Shown: positions 1 through 8,719, counted from the stretch's first letter. The stretch: DNA of 64,000 bases from Betaproteobacteria bacterium (GCA_013298695.1 JAAFIS010000005.1:62001-126000), one strand, 5' to 3'. Notes: generated by a model not told the origin, from the sequence alone. A program made the numbers and translations.

Positions 1-392
1 CACGGCCAAAACGGAAGTTTCAGCCAGCCAGCGACCGACGTGAGCGGATCACCCACTACCGGTAGAAACGCAAAGAAACATGCCTTTGGCCCAAGTCGCT
101 GTAGCCATGCAAGCGCTTTGGCCTGCACCGCTGAATGTTTGTAGGTTTCGTAGGCGCGTTTCGCACCGTAGCCGATCCACCAGTTAACAGCGCCACCGAT
201 AGCGTTGCCGGCCGTCGCTACAAAAACCGCCTGCCAAAAGACGTCTGGATTGAGTTTTACTAAGCCAAACACAGCGGGCTCAGAGCCCATCGGTAGCAGC
301 GTCGCTGAAACTAGCGCCACTACGAAAACGGTAGAAAGCCCAAAGCGTGGTAGCGCCATTGCCGCGATGATTGAACAGAGCCAAGCTTCCAT
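1..392 (-). CDS. YqaA-type membrane protein, C-terminus outside the window
   Basis: Partial gene; 130 codons are visible and the 3' end lies beyond position 1. The start is the ATG at 392-390. The product is hydrophobic, with an N-terminal membrane segment (MEAWLCSIIAAMALPRFGLS), a GNAIGGAVNWWIGYG block and a VVGDPLTSVAGWLKLPFW block. These are typical of the small YqaA/DedA-like inner-membrane proteins of the SNARE-associated superfamily, whose exact substrate is unknown. It begins 27 bp after the stop of the NadR-like kinase gene and is probably co-transcribed. Family assignment rests on the motifs; a role in the thiamine operon is not implied. Confidence 0.75.
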   Translation of the reverse strand, partial: MEAWLCSIIAAMALPRFGLSTVFVVALVSATLLPMGSEPAVFGLVKLNPDVFWQAVFVATAGNAIGGAVNWWIGYGAKRAYETYKHSAVQAKALAWLQRLGPKACFFAFLPVVGDPLTSVAGWLKLPFWP

Positions 393-419
393 GGGCGAGG
401 TTCTACCATGCGCCGTGAA

Positions 420-971
420 TCACGGCTCTTTCCGAAATGTCGCCAAGGCATCAATTGCGTAGCGCGCCGTTGCTACGCGAGCTTCACCGAACCCGCGCAC
501 CCATTCCCACGGCAGCTGGTGACGCGCAAGCTGATCCTGGATCATCGCGGTGACCGGTGCGCGAACGTGCGCGCCATCGCGCTGTATTCCATCGGCTTCC
601 CAAGCAAGATCGGGCGCGAGAAGCAAAGTAAGTGAATAGTCGCGATGCAATTTGATCGCGTCTGGGAACAACGACGAATCCGCGAAAACGTATTCGCTGT
701 AAACCGCTGTGAGCAAAGGCGCGGTGTCGCAGATCAAATAGCGTGCGCCACTTGATTGAGCAACGACGAGCGCGTTTTCTTCGCGCAGTTTTTGCTCAAG
801 AAGAATGCCTCGCTGTTCATCGAGCCGCGGCGGTCGTTGATGCTCAATGCAAAATTCACGCAAGTATTCTGGAACCCACGGGCACTTAAGCGACTCTGCG
901 AGGGCTTGCGCAAGCGTAGTTTTCCCCGTGCTTTCCGCACCGATGAGGCAGATCCGAGCGACCGAGTTCAT
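420..971 (-). CDS. NadR-like P-loop kinase, candidate thiamine kinase
   Basis: 183 aa. Residues 11-19 form a Walker A loop (GAESTGKTT), followed by a WVPEYLREF block typical of the ribosylnicotinamide kinase domain of NadR (AAA_28 family). The DNA-binding and adenylyltransferase domains of full NadR are absent. The start is taken at 971 because this ATG overlaps the TGA of the upstream permease (ATGA); the longer reading to 1115 would lie inside that gene. In most genomes such a kinase next to PnuC phosphorylates nicotinamide riboside. Here the operon is headed by a TPP riboswitch, so phosphorylation of thiamine or its hydroxyethylthiazole moiety is the better inference. The fold is secure; the substrate is not. 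Confidence 0.7.
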   Translation of the reverse strand: MNSVARICLIGAESTGKTTLAQALAESLKCPWVPEYLREFCIEHQRPPRLDEQRGILLEQKLREENALVVAQSSGARYLICDTAPLLTAVYSEYVFADSSLFPDAIKLHRDYSLTLLLAPDLAWEADGIQRDGAHVRAPVTAMIQDQLARHQLPWEWVRGFGEARVATARYAIDALATFRKEP

Positions 972-1570
972 GGCAGGCGCAACTTCGTTCTCCATTGCCG
1001 CCAACCCCATATCACCATCACGAAGAGGATTGCGTAAAGAATTGCTGTCAGCCAGAGTTGTTTGTAGATGAAAAGCGCAACACTTGCCGCGTTTACCACG
1101 AGCCAGACAGGCCAATTTTCAATGTGTTTTCGCGCGAGCAAAATCGTACCGGCAAAACTTCCCGCAGTAACGAACGCGTCTGCCCAAGGCACATCGCTAT
1201 CGGTGTAGCGCCATAGGTACAGCGACAGCGCAATCCAGCCTGCCTTCCATCCAGCGAGGGTCCAGCCCAAGCCCTTCGGAGACAAGGAATCAACTGCGAG
1301 AGGCGCGTTGGACTCGCCGCGCTTGCTAAACAGCCATTGCCTCCAGCCCCAGAGTCCGGCGATCACGAAAAAAACATTAACGAGCGTTTCGCCATAGAGC
1401 TTCGATGTGTAGAAAAGCCAGACGTAGAGTGCGGACGAAATGATGGCCAACGGCCACGTCGCACTCTTTTCATACACAGAGCAAACGACCATCGCTACCG
1501 CAAGGACAAAAGCGATAAGTTCAAGCCAGCTCACCGGTGCAGAAAATAGTGTGAACGCGGCGTCAAGCAT
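968..1570 (-). CDS. pnuT: PnuC/PnuT family vitamin permease, probably thiamine (PnuT)
   Basis: 200 aa, the usual length of PnuC-family carriers, which act as facilitators in the inner membrane with 7 helices and trap substrate by phosphorylation. Family marks are WPLAIISSALYVWLFY, LWGWRQWLF, the IENWPVWLVVN segment and a terminal WGWRQWR. PnuC homologues carry nicotinamide riboside, riboflavin (PnuX) or thiamine (PnuT). The TPP riboswitch at 3901-3990 and the upstream TonB receptor point to thiamine. The gene overlaps the kinase by 4 bp and sits 69 bp after the receptor. The symbol is given on context, since the paralogues cannot be told apart by eye. Confidence 0.75.
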   Translation of the reverse strand: MLDAAFTLFSAPVSWLELIAFVLAVAMVVCSVYEKSATWPLAIISSALYVWLFYTSKLYGETLVNVFFVIAGLWGWRQWLFSKRGESNAPLAVDSLSPKGLGWTLAGWKAGWIALSLYLWRYTDSDVPWADAFVTAGSFAGTILLARKHIENWPVWLVVNAASVALFIYKQLWLTAILYAILFVMVIWGWRQWRTKLRLP

Positions 1571-1639
1571 CTTGGGCCTCCAAGCGCTGAGCGCGGGCCA
1601 CAGGGTTTGCCGCGTGCGCCGATTGCGTCATACATTGCG

Positions 1640-3829
1640 TCATAGCTCTGCGCTCAAACTGAGTTTGACGGTTCGCGGCGTGGATGCGAACAGATAGGTC
1701 CCGCCCCACGAGGTCGTCGGCGCCTCACGCCAGTAGGCGCGGTTGGCCACGTTTTCTATGTTGAGCCGCGCAGTGACAACATGATTCGCGAACCGCCATT
1801 CGTGGCTTGCACCCAGATCAAGCTGTGTCGCGCGCGGCAGCACGACGCTGCCGTATGGGTCTGCACGTTTGCCCGAATGCATCCAGAGCAGGGCGTTAAT
1901 CGAGAAACCCGGGATAGCAGCAACTTTATAGTTAGCAAACACAGAAGCGGCGAGCGTTGGTACGTTTACCACGCGCTGCTCAACGAGCGCGGGGTTGAGT
2001 GCTCGTCTGTAGCGCGCGTCGAGATAGGCGGCACTGGCTTGAATCGACAGCTGTTCGCTTGCTCGACCGGCAGCGCTCATTTCAACGCCGCGATGACGCG
2101 CGAGCTTGCCGCCCGCGATTCGAGTGCTCAGCCCGTCCGCGTTGAAGGCGTCGTCCGAGAATGGTTTTTCAATGTCGAACGCGGCAAACGTAGCGTGTAA
2201 TCGCGAACCGATTTGCCATTTCAAACCTAGCTCGAACTGTTTGCTTTTCGCCCCGCTCAAAGTGGCGCCAGCGTTTGTAAACTGGCTAGGTCGGTTCGGA
2301 ACGAATTCCGCCTCGACGCCCTCAGAGAATTGGGCGTACACGGTGAGCGCCGGGGTGATCCCGTAGCTTGCTCCGAACCACGGCGTCACCAACGATTGTC
2401 GTAATGCTGCGGATTCACTAAGATCATTTTTTAGGCTCTCACGATTCAAGCGTACGGATTTCACACCGAAGAACGTATCCAAACGCGGCGACCAAGTTGA
2501 ACGAATGCCAAGCGCGACATCGCTCGCGCGTTCGTTGTTGTTTGTGTTGATAGTTGCGAGCGCTGCGTTTTCAGCGAGAGAAGTAGGGGCGTACACATTT
2601 GACGTTCCCACGAAGTTGTAGGCGCTCGCCAGAGGCAAACGTCTCGAGGCTGATTTTGTGCTGGCTGAGAGTTGAACGGTGTGTGCTGCGCTGAGAGCGT
2701 TTACGCGACCGGTAAGCGAGAGTTCGAAACTGTTTGAGCGGCGCTTCTCGTTATCGCTTCGGAAATCGTAGATGTCAACGTCACCATTTGCGCAAAGGCC
2801 GGGATAGACATAGTTTGAAGCGCTGCTGCAGCCGTCCGCGAAGGCGACGCGATCATTAATTCTTGATGCGAAGTGTGAAAGCGAGGCACGCGCGGTCCAC
2901 GTGTCAGACCAACGATGCGTCAATGAGGCTGTCGCTTGCGTAGTCGCGCTTTGCACCGGCTGCGACCATGTTTGCTGATTCAGATTCACACGCCATAGTC
3001 GACCCGCCGACGGTAATTTATCCGCAAAACCGTCACCATCGCTGTCAAGCAAACCGAGCGCAGGTACCGAAGGCTGCGACTGTCGGTGATGCTCAGCTTC
3101 AACATGCAACATTGTTTGCGTAGAAAAAGCGGTTTTGAATGCAATGCTCACTAGTGAGCGCTCTCCGCGATTACCGTCGAATTGATTCCGCAGCGCCTCG
3201 CCTACAAGATTTAGCCGCACCCCACCTGCCGCATACATCTGATTGATGTCGGCATGCAGTTTTGTTGCGCCCCATCGGTCAACGCTTGAATTGATGAGCA
3301 GTTGATTTTGTGCGAGCGGCTGTTTGGTGACGAAGTTGACCAAGCCGCCCGGTGCCGCAACGCCCGCTTGCAGCCCGACAACGCCTTTCAACACCTCAAT
3401 GCGCTCCTTGTTCTCAAGTGCGATTGGGGCGTAGTTTGAAGACGCCAGACCGTTGCGTCGGAAGTTACTCGCTTGATCCAATGCGAAACCGCGAACGCTC
3501 AGGCTTTCGAAGTAGCCCGTCGCGTTGTAGTTGTCACTGAGCGAAGCGTCTAGCTTGAGCACGCTCGCGAGACGATTGGGTGATACCGCGTCGAGAAGGT
3601 CGCGGCCAATGACCGAAACGCTGGCAGGGGTTTTGGACAGCGGGGCGTCGAATCCTGCGACGTCAGCGGCATCCGCTTCGAGCACTGGCGACGAGCGCGC
3701 GCTCACGGTCACGGCTTCGAGCTTGGTTGGGGGCGATTGCGCGTCCAACACATTTGCGACGCAGACGGAAAGCACGAGCGCGATCGCATGCGTGTAACGG
3801 CGATTCAGTGAGTTGGCTATAGTGGCCAT
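1640..3829 (-). CDS. TonB-dependent outer-membrane receptor under TPP riboswitch
   Basis: 729 aa with a signal peptide (cleavage likely after VANVLDA). A TonB-box-like EAVTVSA follows, then the plug domain (SVSVIGRDLLDAV, LSVRGFALDQ, ERIEVLKG, GGLVNFVTKQP) and a beta-barrel ending in an aromatic-rich strand with terminal L. Overall the plug resembles siderophore-type receptors. The thiamine riboswitch in its leader indicates uptake of thiamine or a thiamine precursor or phosphate across the outer membrane, as proposed for the Omr1 receptors of Bacteroidetes. The start ATG at 3829 has an AAAGGAAAG ribosome-binding site 6 bp upstream. Receptor function is certain by family; the ligand is inferred. 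Confidence 0.85.
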   Translation of the reverse strand: MATIANSLNRRYTHAIALVLSVCVANVLDAQSPPTKLEAVTVSARSSPVLEADAADVAGFDAPLSKTPASVSVIGRDLLDAVSPNRLASVLKLDASLSDNYNATGYFESLSVRGFALDQASNFRRNGLASSNYAPIALENKERIEVLKGVVGLQAGVAAPGGLVNFVTKQPLAQNQLLINSSVDRWGATKLHADINQMYAAGGVRLNLVGEALRNQFDGNRGERSLVSIAFKTAFSTQTMLHVEAEHHRQSQPSVPALGLLDSDGDGFADKLPSAGRLWRVNLNQQTWSQPVQSATTQATASLTHRWSDTWTARASLSHFASRINDRVAFADGCSSASNYVYPGLCANGDVDIYDFRSDNEKRRSNSFELSLTGRVNALSAAHTVQLSASTKSASRRLPLASAYNFVGTSNVYAPTSLAENAALATINTNNNERASDVALGIRSTWSPRLDTFFGVKSVRLNRESLKNDLSESAALRQSLVTPWFGASYGITPALTVYAQFSEGVEAEFVPNRPSQFTNAGATLSGAKSKQFELGLKWQIGSRLHATFAAFDIEKPFSDDAFNADGLSTRIAGGKLARHRGVEMSAAGRASEQLSIQASAAYLDARYRRALNPALVEQRVVNVPTLAASVFANYKVAAIPGFSINALLWMHSGKRADPYGSVVLPRATQLDLGASHEWRFANHVVTARLNIENVANRAYWREAPTTSWGGTYLFASTPRTVKLSLSAEL

Positions 3830-3900
3830 CGATTCTTTCCTTTCGATGGCAGGGCTGATGAGAACGCGACGCGCGCCGAAAGCGCGGAACCTCGTTCACA

Positions 3901-3990
3901 ACGCTTCCCTGCGCAAGTATTACCTTGATCAAGTTCTAGGGTGTTATCTCAGCCGCACGCGAAAAATCATTGCGCGCAGCACCCCTAGCG
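3901..3990 (-). promoter_or_regulatory. TPP (THI-box) riboswitch
   Basis: Read on the minus strand, the leader contains AGGGGTGCTGCGCGC, then GGCTGAGATAACACCCT, then GAACTTGATCAAGGTAATA and ACTTGCGCAGGGAAGCG, in the order and spacing of the thiamine pyrophosphate aptamer (CUGAGA, ACCCU, GAUC, GGUAAUA, GCGCAGGGAAGC). The 3' end lies about 70 nt before the receptor ATG. The intervening GC-rich stretch around 3865-3885 can pair locally, but there is no T-run, so control is more likely at translation initiation than by termination. In this class TPP binding turns expression off. Confidence 0.95.
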
Positions 3991-4031
3991 TTGTTGTTCG
4001 ATGCGAGCGAACCCGCGTCGAAGCCGTAATG

Positions 4032-5471
4032 TTACCGCGACGGAATCTCGTGATGTCTCGAAGGCACAGTTGATTGCGTCGCAAGACTCACAACAACCAT
4101 CGCAATCATGCTCGCGACGAGTCCGAACAGCTGCGCCGGAATCAGCACCGATCCGACCAATTCCGCCAGAATCCAGCTGCCAAGTCCGAAGAAAATTGCG
4201 GCAGCCGCGCCCGCGCTATTTGCTTTTTTCCAGAACACACCAAAGAACAGCGGCACAAAGGCACCCGCAAGCGTTACTTTGTAGGCGTTTTGGATCATTT
4301 CGTACATCGTGCTCTTCGAGTTGATGGCGAACACCAGCGCCACCGCGCAGAAGAACACCAAAATGATTCGCACCCACTTGAGCAGCTGGTGATCGGTCAT
4401 GTGCGGAACAAACGGCTTAATCACGTTGTTGGTGAAAAGCGCGGTCGGCGCGAGCAGTGCGCCGCTCGCCGTGGACATAATCGCCGAGAGTAGCGCACCA
4501 AAAAATAGGATTTGAATCCAGATCGGTGTCTTGTTCAAAATGATGTCGGGAAGGATTCGCTGGATTTCGCGCACATCTTCGCTTTTAAATAAATCACGCA
4601 AATTTGGATCAATCATCAGCGCGGCGTAGGCGATGAACATGGGGACAAACGCCATCACAAAATAGATGCTCGCGCCGATGACCGTGCCTTTCACCGCAGT
4701 GTCTTCATCTTTGGCGCTGGTCATGCGTTGAAAAACGTCTTGCTGTGGGATAGAGCCAAGCGCAATGGTGAGGAACGCCGCAATAAATGTGAGCCACTCG
4801 GCCAGGCCGCCAGTCGGCCAGAATTGGAATTTGCCATCGGCGCTTGCTTGCGAAATGACTTTTCCAGCGCCGCCTGCAAGATCGCCTACAAACACGGCCA
4901 CGATGATGAGGCCGACAACAATCACTACCGCCTGCAGCATGTCGGTAAACGCAATCGACCACATGCCTCCGAACACCGTGTAGACAAGTACGATCGCGGC
5001 GCCAATCAAGATGCCTTGGGTGAGCGTGATGCTGCCTGCTGAGAGAATCCAAATCACGAGTCCGAGCGCTGTGAGCTGCGCACTCGTCCAACCGAGATAA
5101 CTTACGACGACGCAAGTCGATGTAAGCACTTCAATTTTTGAGTCGTAGCGCTTGCGATAAAAGTCGCCAAGCGTCAGTAAGTTCATGCGATAAAAAATTC
5201 GCGCGAAACAGAGCGCAGCAATGAACAAACACGCTGAGGCACCAAACGGATCGCCCACCACGCCACCGGTGCCGTCACGGGCAAAGGTTGCGCTGATCGA
5301 AAGAACGGTTTCGGCGCCGAACCAAGTCGCAAACACTGTCGCCATGTTGACAGGCAACGGAAGCGCCCGCCCGGCGACCAAATAATCCTTCGAATTGTGA
5401 ACGTTTCGTGCAGCCCAGAGGCCGATAGCAATAGTGAGCGCCATGTAGATGACGACCGATGTAATAAGCAT
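4032..5471 (-). CDS. sodium:solute symporter (SSS family)
   Basis: 479 aa with about 13 hydrophobic segments and no signal peptide. Family features include the N-terminal AARNVHNSKDYLVAGRALP block, FATWFGAETVLSISATFARDG, FYRKRYDSKIEVLTS and WSIAFTDMLQAVVI. These place it in the SSS family of inner-membrane Na+-coupled carriers (proline, pantothenate, sugars, acetate). The substrate cannot be read from the sequence. It ends 42 bp before the riboswitch, so it belongs to a separate unit or reads into the thiamine operon through the aptamer. A thiamine-related role is possible but unsupported. It is divergent from the amino-sugar TonB receptor. Confidence 0.85.
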   Translation of the reverse strand: MLITSVVIYMALTIAIGLWAARNVHNSKDYLVAGRALPLPVNMATVFATWFGAETVLSISATFARDGTGGVVGDPFGASACLFIAALCFARIFYRMNLLTLGDFYRKRYDSKIEVLTSTCVVVSYLGWTSAQLTALGLVIWILSAGSITLTQGILIGAAIVLVYTVFGGMWSIAFTDMLQAVVIVVGLIIVAVFVGDLAGGAGKVISQASADGKFQFWPTGGLAEWLTFIAAFLTIALGSIPQQDVFQRMTSAKDEDTAVKGTVIGASIYFVMAFVPMFIAYAALMIDPNLRDLFKSEDVREIQRILPDIILNKTPIWIQILFFGALLSAIMSTASGALLAPTALFTNNVIKPFVPHMTDHQLLKWVRIILVFFCAVALVFAINSKSTMYEMIQNAYKVTLAGAFVPLFFGVFWKKANSAGAAAAIFFGLGSWILAELVGSVLIPAQLFGLVASMIAMVVVSLATQSTVPSRHHEIPSR

Positions 5472-5659
5472 GAAGTCCCCGTGGTCGAAGGCAGTTAAAA
5501 CTGGCTGCGATTATAGGTAGCGACTGAAAAGTTCGCGCCTGTTCACTCAAGAAGTTTCTCGACGAATATAGCAACCAACTACGTCGATTTAACGCTCTCG
5601 AACTAGCCTTACTCTCACGTAAAAGCTATTTCACGGTATAAACAATAAACTGCGATTAC

Positions 5660-5742
5660 GCCCCATTAAAATGGGCTTTTCTAGCTAGAGTTGAATCAGC
5701 AATCCGCCAACCGGATTAGTTATTACAGACCGCCTTCGGTCC
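5660..5742. repeat. divergent copy of the paired palindrome element (copy G)
   Basis: The first palindrome GCCCCATTAAAATGGGC (5660-5676) matches the GCCCAATTAAATTGGGC repeat found elsewhere in the window. A second hairpin, GACCG-CCTT-CGGTC, lies at 5729-5742 with its centre about 67 bp away, the same spacing as in the better copies. The second half has little sequence match, so this copy is weaker than A-E. Confidence 0.45.
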
Positions 5743-5799
5743 ACTTTAAGCGGTTCACGGCTGCATTTGCCACTCTGCGAGTTTTCTGATGTTGTAATT

Positions 5800-5817
5800 T
5801 GGTATTAATCTGGTATT
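5800..5817 (+). promoter_or_regulatory. candidate NagR/NagQ operator, TGGTATT-N4-TGGTATT
   Basis: Two identical 7-bp half-sites in direct orientation, separated by AATC, lie 140 bp before the TonB receptor start. A GntR-family regulator is encoded in the same cluster, and from memory a direct repeat of this form has been described as the binding site of GntR-type GlcNAc regulators in Xanthomonas; this could not be checked. No second copy was seen before the downstream genes, which fits control of the whole cluster from this point. Confidence 0.5.
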
Positions 5818-5943
5818 GTTGTTTAATCGCGATGGGAGACGCAAGTTTTTCGATGGCTCTATCGCGGTAAGGCGCAATGCGCAGGGTCGATACACAGCGA
5901 GTCGTGGCACCTAGACCGCGCTCGAGTTTTATCCATTTGAATT

Positions 5944-5949
5944 GAGGAG
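5944..5949 (+). promoter_or_regulatory. ribosome-binding site fixing the TonB receptor start
   Basis: GAGGAG lies 7 bp before the ATG at 5957. The in-frame TTG at 5942 sits upstream of this site and is therefore unlikely to be the real start. Confidence 0.7.
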
Positions 5950-5956
5950 AGCGGCG

Positions 5957-8719
5957 ATGGTCGGGGAAATCAAAGGTGCGTCACGCACCGCGGCAAGGGT
6001 TCAATTTCTGGCGATAAGAACCACATTGAGTGCTGCGGTCGCGGCGGCGCTCGTTGCGCAAGTGGGCGCGCAAACGCCAACGCCGCCAACGGCAAACGCC
6101 GAAAAAGTTGAGACCGTGGTGGTCACCGGTTCGCGCATCAAAGCCGCTGGTCTCACGTCAACGAGCCCAATCAGTCAGTTAAGCGCTGAGGAGATCGCGA
6201 TGCAGCGAGCGATCACTGTTGAAGATTTTTCGGTGAAACTTCCTCAGCTTGCGGGCGGCGTCAACAGTACTTCTGTGGGCAGCGACGCTTTCGGTGCGCA
6301 AACACTCGATCTGCGCAATCTCGGGCAAAACCGCACGCTGGTGTTGATCAACGGCACTCGCGCGGTGCCATTTTCATTTCGTAACGCAGTCGACGTTAAT
6401 TTCATTCCTGCGCCCTTGCTGAAACGAGTTGACGTGCTAACCGGCGGCGCAGCTGCGGTCTATGGTGCCGACGCGATGGCGGGCGTGGTGAACTTCATCA
6501 TCAACGACGGATTTCGCGGCCTGCAAGCGTCTGCGAATCACCGCGCCGCAAACGGTGGTGGATCGCAGTCGGGCGTCAACCTTACCGGCGGCTGGGCGCT
6601 GGGCAACCGCGGCAGCGTAGTTGGATATCTCGAATACACCGATCGCGTAGCGCTGTACGCGGGTGATCGTGATTGGGCACTACGCAATCCAACGCGGCTT
6701 GCAGGAAACGGCGGCAACTTTACCGACGTTGCCAGCGGTAGAACATTTTCATTTGATTCGGCGGGAAATTTCACCACGACGCCGCAGACGACCGACTACA
6801 CAGCAGGCTACATCCTTGCGCAGCCGCTGCAACGCGTCAACGCTTCTGCGTTCGGTCGTTTTGACATCACCGATTCAGTGCAAGCCTATGGCCGCGCGAT
6901 GTATTCGAACGTAAAAACAACGGGCGCATCGCGAAGTGGTCAAGCGCCAGTGGTCGCAAACGAAGTCGTAAAAATTAGCAACACCAACGCGTTTCTCCCG
7001 CAATCAGCACGCGATCTGCTTACGTTTGATGCCACCGGGTTCGCGAACGTGCGAGTACAGCGCTCGCTGGGGGAGCTCGGAACGGTGCGCGCGAGCAATG
7101 ATCGTGATACGAGTCAGCTGCAACTAGGCGTTCGTGGTTCGTTTACGCCGTCGATTGACTGGGATCTCTACGCGCAGACCGGCCGCTCCGCAGAATCGGT
7201 CACGATCAATGGCGACGGTTCGAAGGCGCGATTTATCGAGCTCGCAAACACAATTGATTTGTTCGGACCTGGCGCGGATTTATCCAAAGTTGCGCAAGAA
7301 TTTAAGTACGGAGACCGCAAGCGCACGCAAAATGTTTACGCGTTTAATCTCAGTGGTGATAGCGCTGACGTGTTCAAGCTCCCGGCGGGCGCGGTCGGTT
7401 TTGCGCTCGGCTTCGAGGCGCGCCGCGAGAAGGGCACGTTTGACTACAACGCGAGTTTGGGGCAGTCGTTTGCACAAGGTGTTGAATCTGGACCAACCAA
7501 GCCGCCGTTTTTCAACGCTAACGAAATCTACGGCGAGCTTCGCGTACCGTTGTTGAGAGACCTACCGTTCGTAAAAGAGCTCTCAATTGAAGGGGCATAT
7601 CGCAGCTCAGACTACAAAAAATCAGTCGGAGCAGATAACCGTTACGGCTCAGACAAACTAGGCGCTTCGTGGACTGTGAGTGATGATTTCCGGGTTCGCG
7701 CAACCAGCCAATCAGTGATTCGTGAACCCAACTTCGGCGAGTTTGCGAATCCAGTGTTTTCGATTCCGTTTAGCCGTTTAGTCACGGTTGCGCGTCTGAA
7801 GCCGCGCTACGCGGGCGACCCGTGCGTTTTAGGCACCGGAAACGCGGAGCAATGCGCGAGGTTTAAAGCCCCTGCAGTGGGTTCTTACGACTCGTTCGAC
7901 GCCAACCTACTCACCGGCGGATACTTCTTCGGAGGAAATCCAGACATTCGTGCTGAAACCGGGAAAACGACGACCTTCGGTTTTGTTGTAACGCCGCGCG
8001 CGATGCCTGGTTTGAATGTGACGCTTGACTACTACGACATCAAAATTTCAGACGCCGTGGGCGTGATTCAGCCCGTCGACGCGCTCACCAGTTGCTACAT
8101 CACTGACCCACGAGCAGACAATCCTTTGTGTCTCGCCGTCACCCGCAATCCGACGACCGGACGGATTCAGGACGGATTTCCCGTTGATCGAAATCTAGCG
8201 CTTATCCGTCAAAAGGGCGTTGACATCGACAGCTCGTTTAAACACGATCTAAATGTCGGTGTGCGCGGGGCAAAGCTCACGTGGCGTTATCAAGCCGCTA
8301 TCGTGCAGAGCTACACCATTCAGCGCAACGCTGTGCTCAAGCCGGTGGATTGCAAAGGCACTTATGGCTCGGCGTGTTCGTCCGACGCGGTGTCATTGGT
8401 TGCCCCCGCTTATCGACATCGTTTATCCGCGATGTGGTCGGTGGATTCGTTAAGCGCTGAGTTCGGATGGAAGCGAATCGGCAAAGTTCGCGACAGCGCG
8501 TTTGGAAGCACCGAAACTATTGGCGCACAAGACTATTTTGATCTGAACTTTTCTTGGAAGCCCACGAAAATTAAGGGGCTAAGCGTAAATTTTGGCGTAG
8601 ACAATATCGCCGACAAACAACCGCCGCTGCCAAAGAATTTCGGCGTTTTCAACACCTATCCAGATACCTATAACATTCTTGGCCGCACCTACGGTCTTTC
8701 ACTTACCTACAAAATGTAG
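5957..8719 (+). CDS. TonB-dependent receptor for amino-sugar / peptidoglycan fragments
   Basis: 920 aa. A signal peptide ends near LVAQVGAQ, followed by the TonB-box region EKVETVVVTGSRI. The plug contains DLRNLGQNRTLVLINGTR, VDVNFIPAPLLKRVDVLTGG and AVYGADAMAGVVNFI, typical of the large TonB receptors of carbohydrate-utilisation loci in Xanthomonas, Caulobacter and Alteromonas. The barrel ends GRTYGLSLTYKM. It is the first gene of the cluster, downstream of a possible NagR operator, and is followed by a GH84 enzyme. The likely cargo is chito-oligosaccharide or peptidoglycan glycan fragments. Class is certain; cargo is inferred from neighbours. A hairpin overlaps its stop codon. Confidence 0.85.
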   Translation: MVGEIKGASRTAARVQFLAIRTTLSAAVAAALVAQVGAQTPTPPTANAEKVETVVVTGSRIKAAGLTSTSPISQLSAEEIAMQRAITVEDFSVKLPQLAGGVNSTSVGSDAFGAQTLDLRNLGQNRTLVLINGTRAVPFSFRNAVDVNFIPAPLLKRVDVLTGGAAAVYGADAMAGVVNFIINDGFRGLQASANHRAANGGGSQSGVNLTGGWALGNRGSVVGYLEYTDRVALYAGDRDWALRNPTRLAGNGGNFTDVASGRTFSFDSAGNFTTTPQTTDYTAGYILAQPLQRVNASAFGRFDITDSVQAYGRAMYSNVKTTGASRSGQAPVVANEVVKISNTNAFLPQSARDLLTFDATGFANVRVQRSLGELGTVRASNDRDTSQLQLGVRGSFTPSIDWDLYAQTGRSAESVTINGDGSKARFIELANTIDLFGPGADLSKVAQEFKYGDRKRTQNVYAFNLSGDSADVFKLPAGAVGFALGFEARREKGTFDYNASLGQSFAQGVESGPTKPPFFNANEIYGELRVPLLRDLPFVKELSIEGAYRSSDYKKSVGADNRYGSDKLGASWTVSDDFRVRATSQSVIREPNFGEFANPVFSIPFSRLVTVARLKPRYAGDPCVLGTGNAEQCARFKAPAVGSYDSFDANLLTGGYFFGGNPDIRAETGKTTTFGFVVTPRAMPGLNVTLDYYDIKISDAVGVIQPVDALTSCYITDPRADNPLCLAVTRNPTTGRIQDGFPVDRNLALIRQKGVDIDSSFKHDLNVGVRGAKLTWRYQAAIVQSYTIQRNAVLKPVDCKGTYGSACSSDAVSLVAPAYRHRLSAMWSVDSLSAEFGWKRIGKVRDSAFGSTETIGAQDYFDLNFSWKPTKIKGLSVNFGVDNIADKQPPLPKNFGVFNTYPDTYNILGRTYGLSLTYKM

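Larger units (their letters stand above)
5472..5941. other. 470-bp divergent promoter region
   Basis: This region lies between the SSS symporter (minus) and the amino-sugar TonB receptor (plus). It is AT-richer than the genes. It holds a degenerate copy of the paired palindrome repeat (5660-5742) and, nearer the receptor, a direct repeat TGGTATT-N4-TGGTATT (5800-5817). No small ORF with convincing codon use was found. Confidence 0.7.

Noticed and set aside
205-635. Plus-strand frames of 85 and 75 aa at the left edge
   Set aside because: They are antisense to the YqaA-like and NadR-like genes, which have clear motifs.
968-1570. Annotation as nicotinamide riboside transporter PnuC
   Set aside because: Plausible by family, but the TPP riboswitch and TonB receptor in the same operon make thiamine the better reading.
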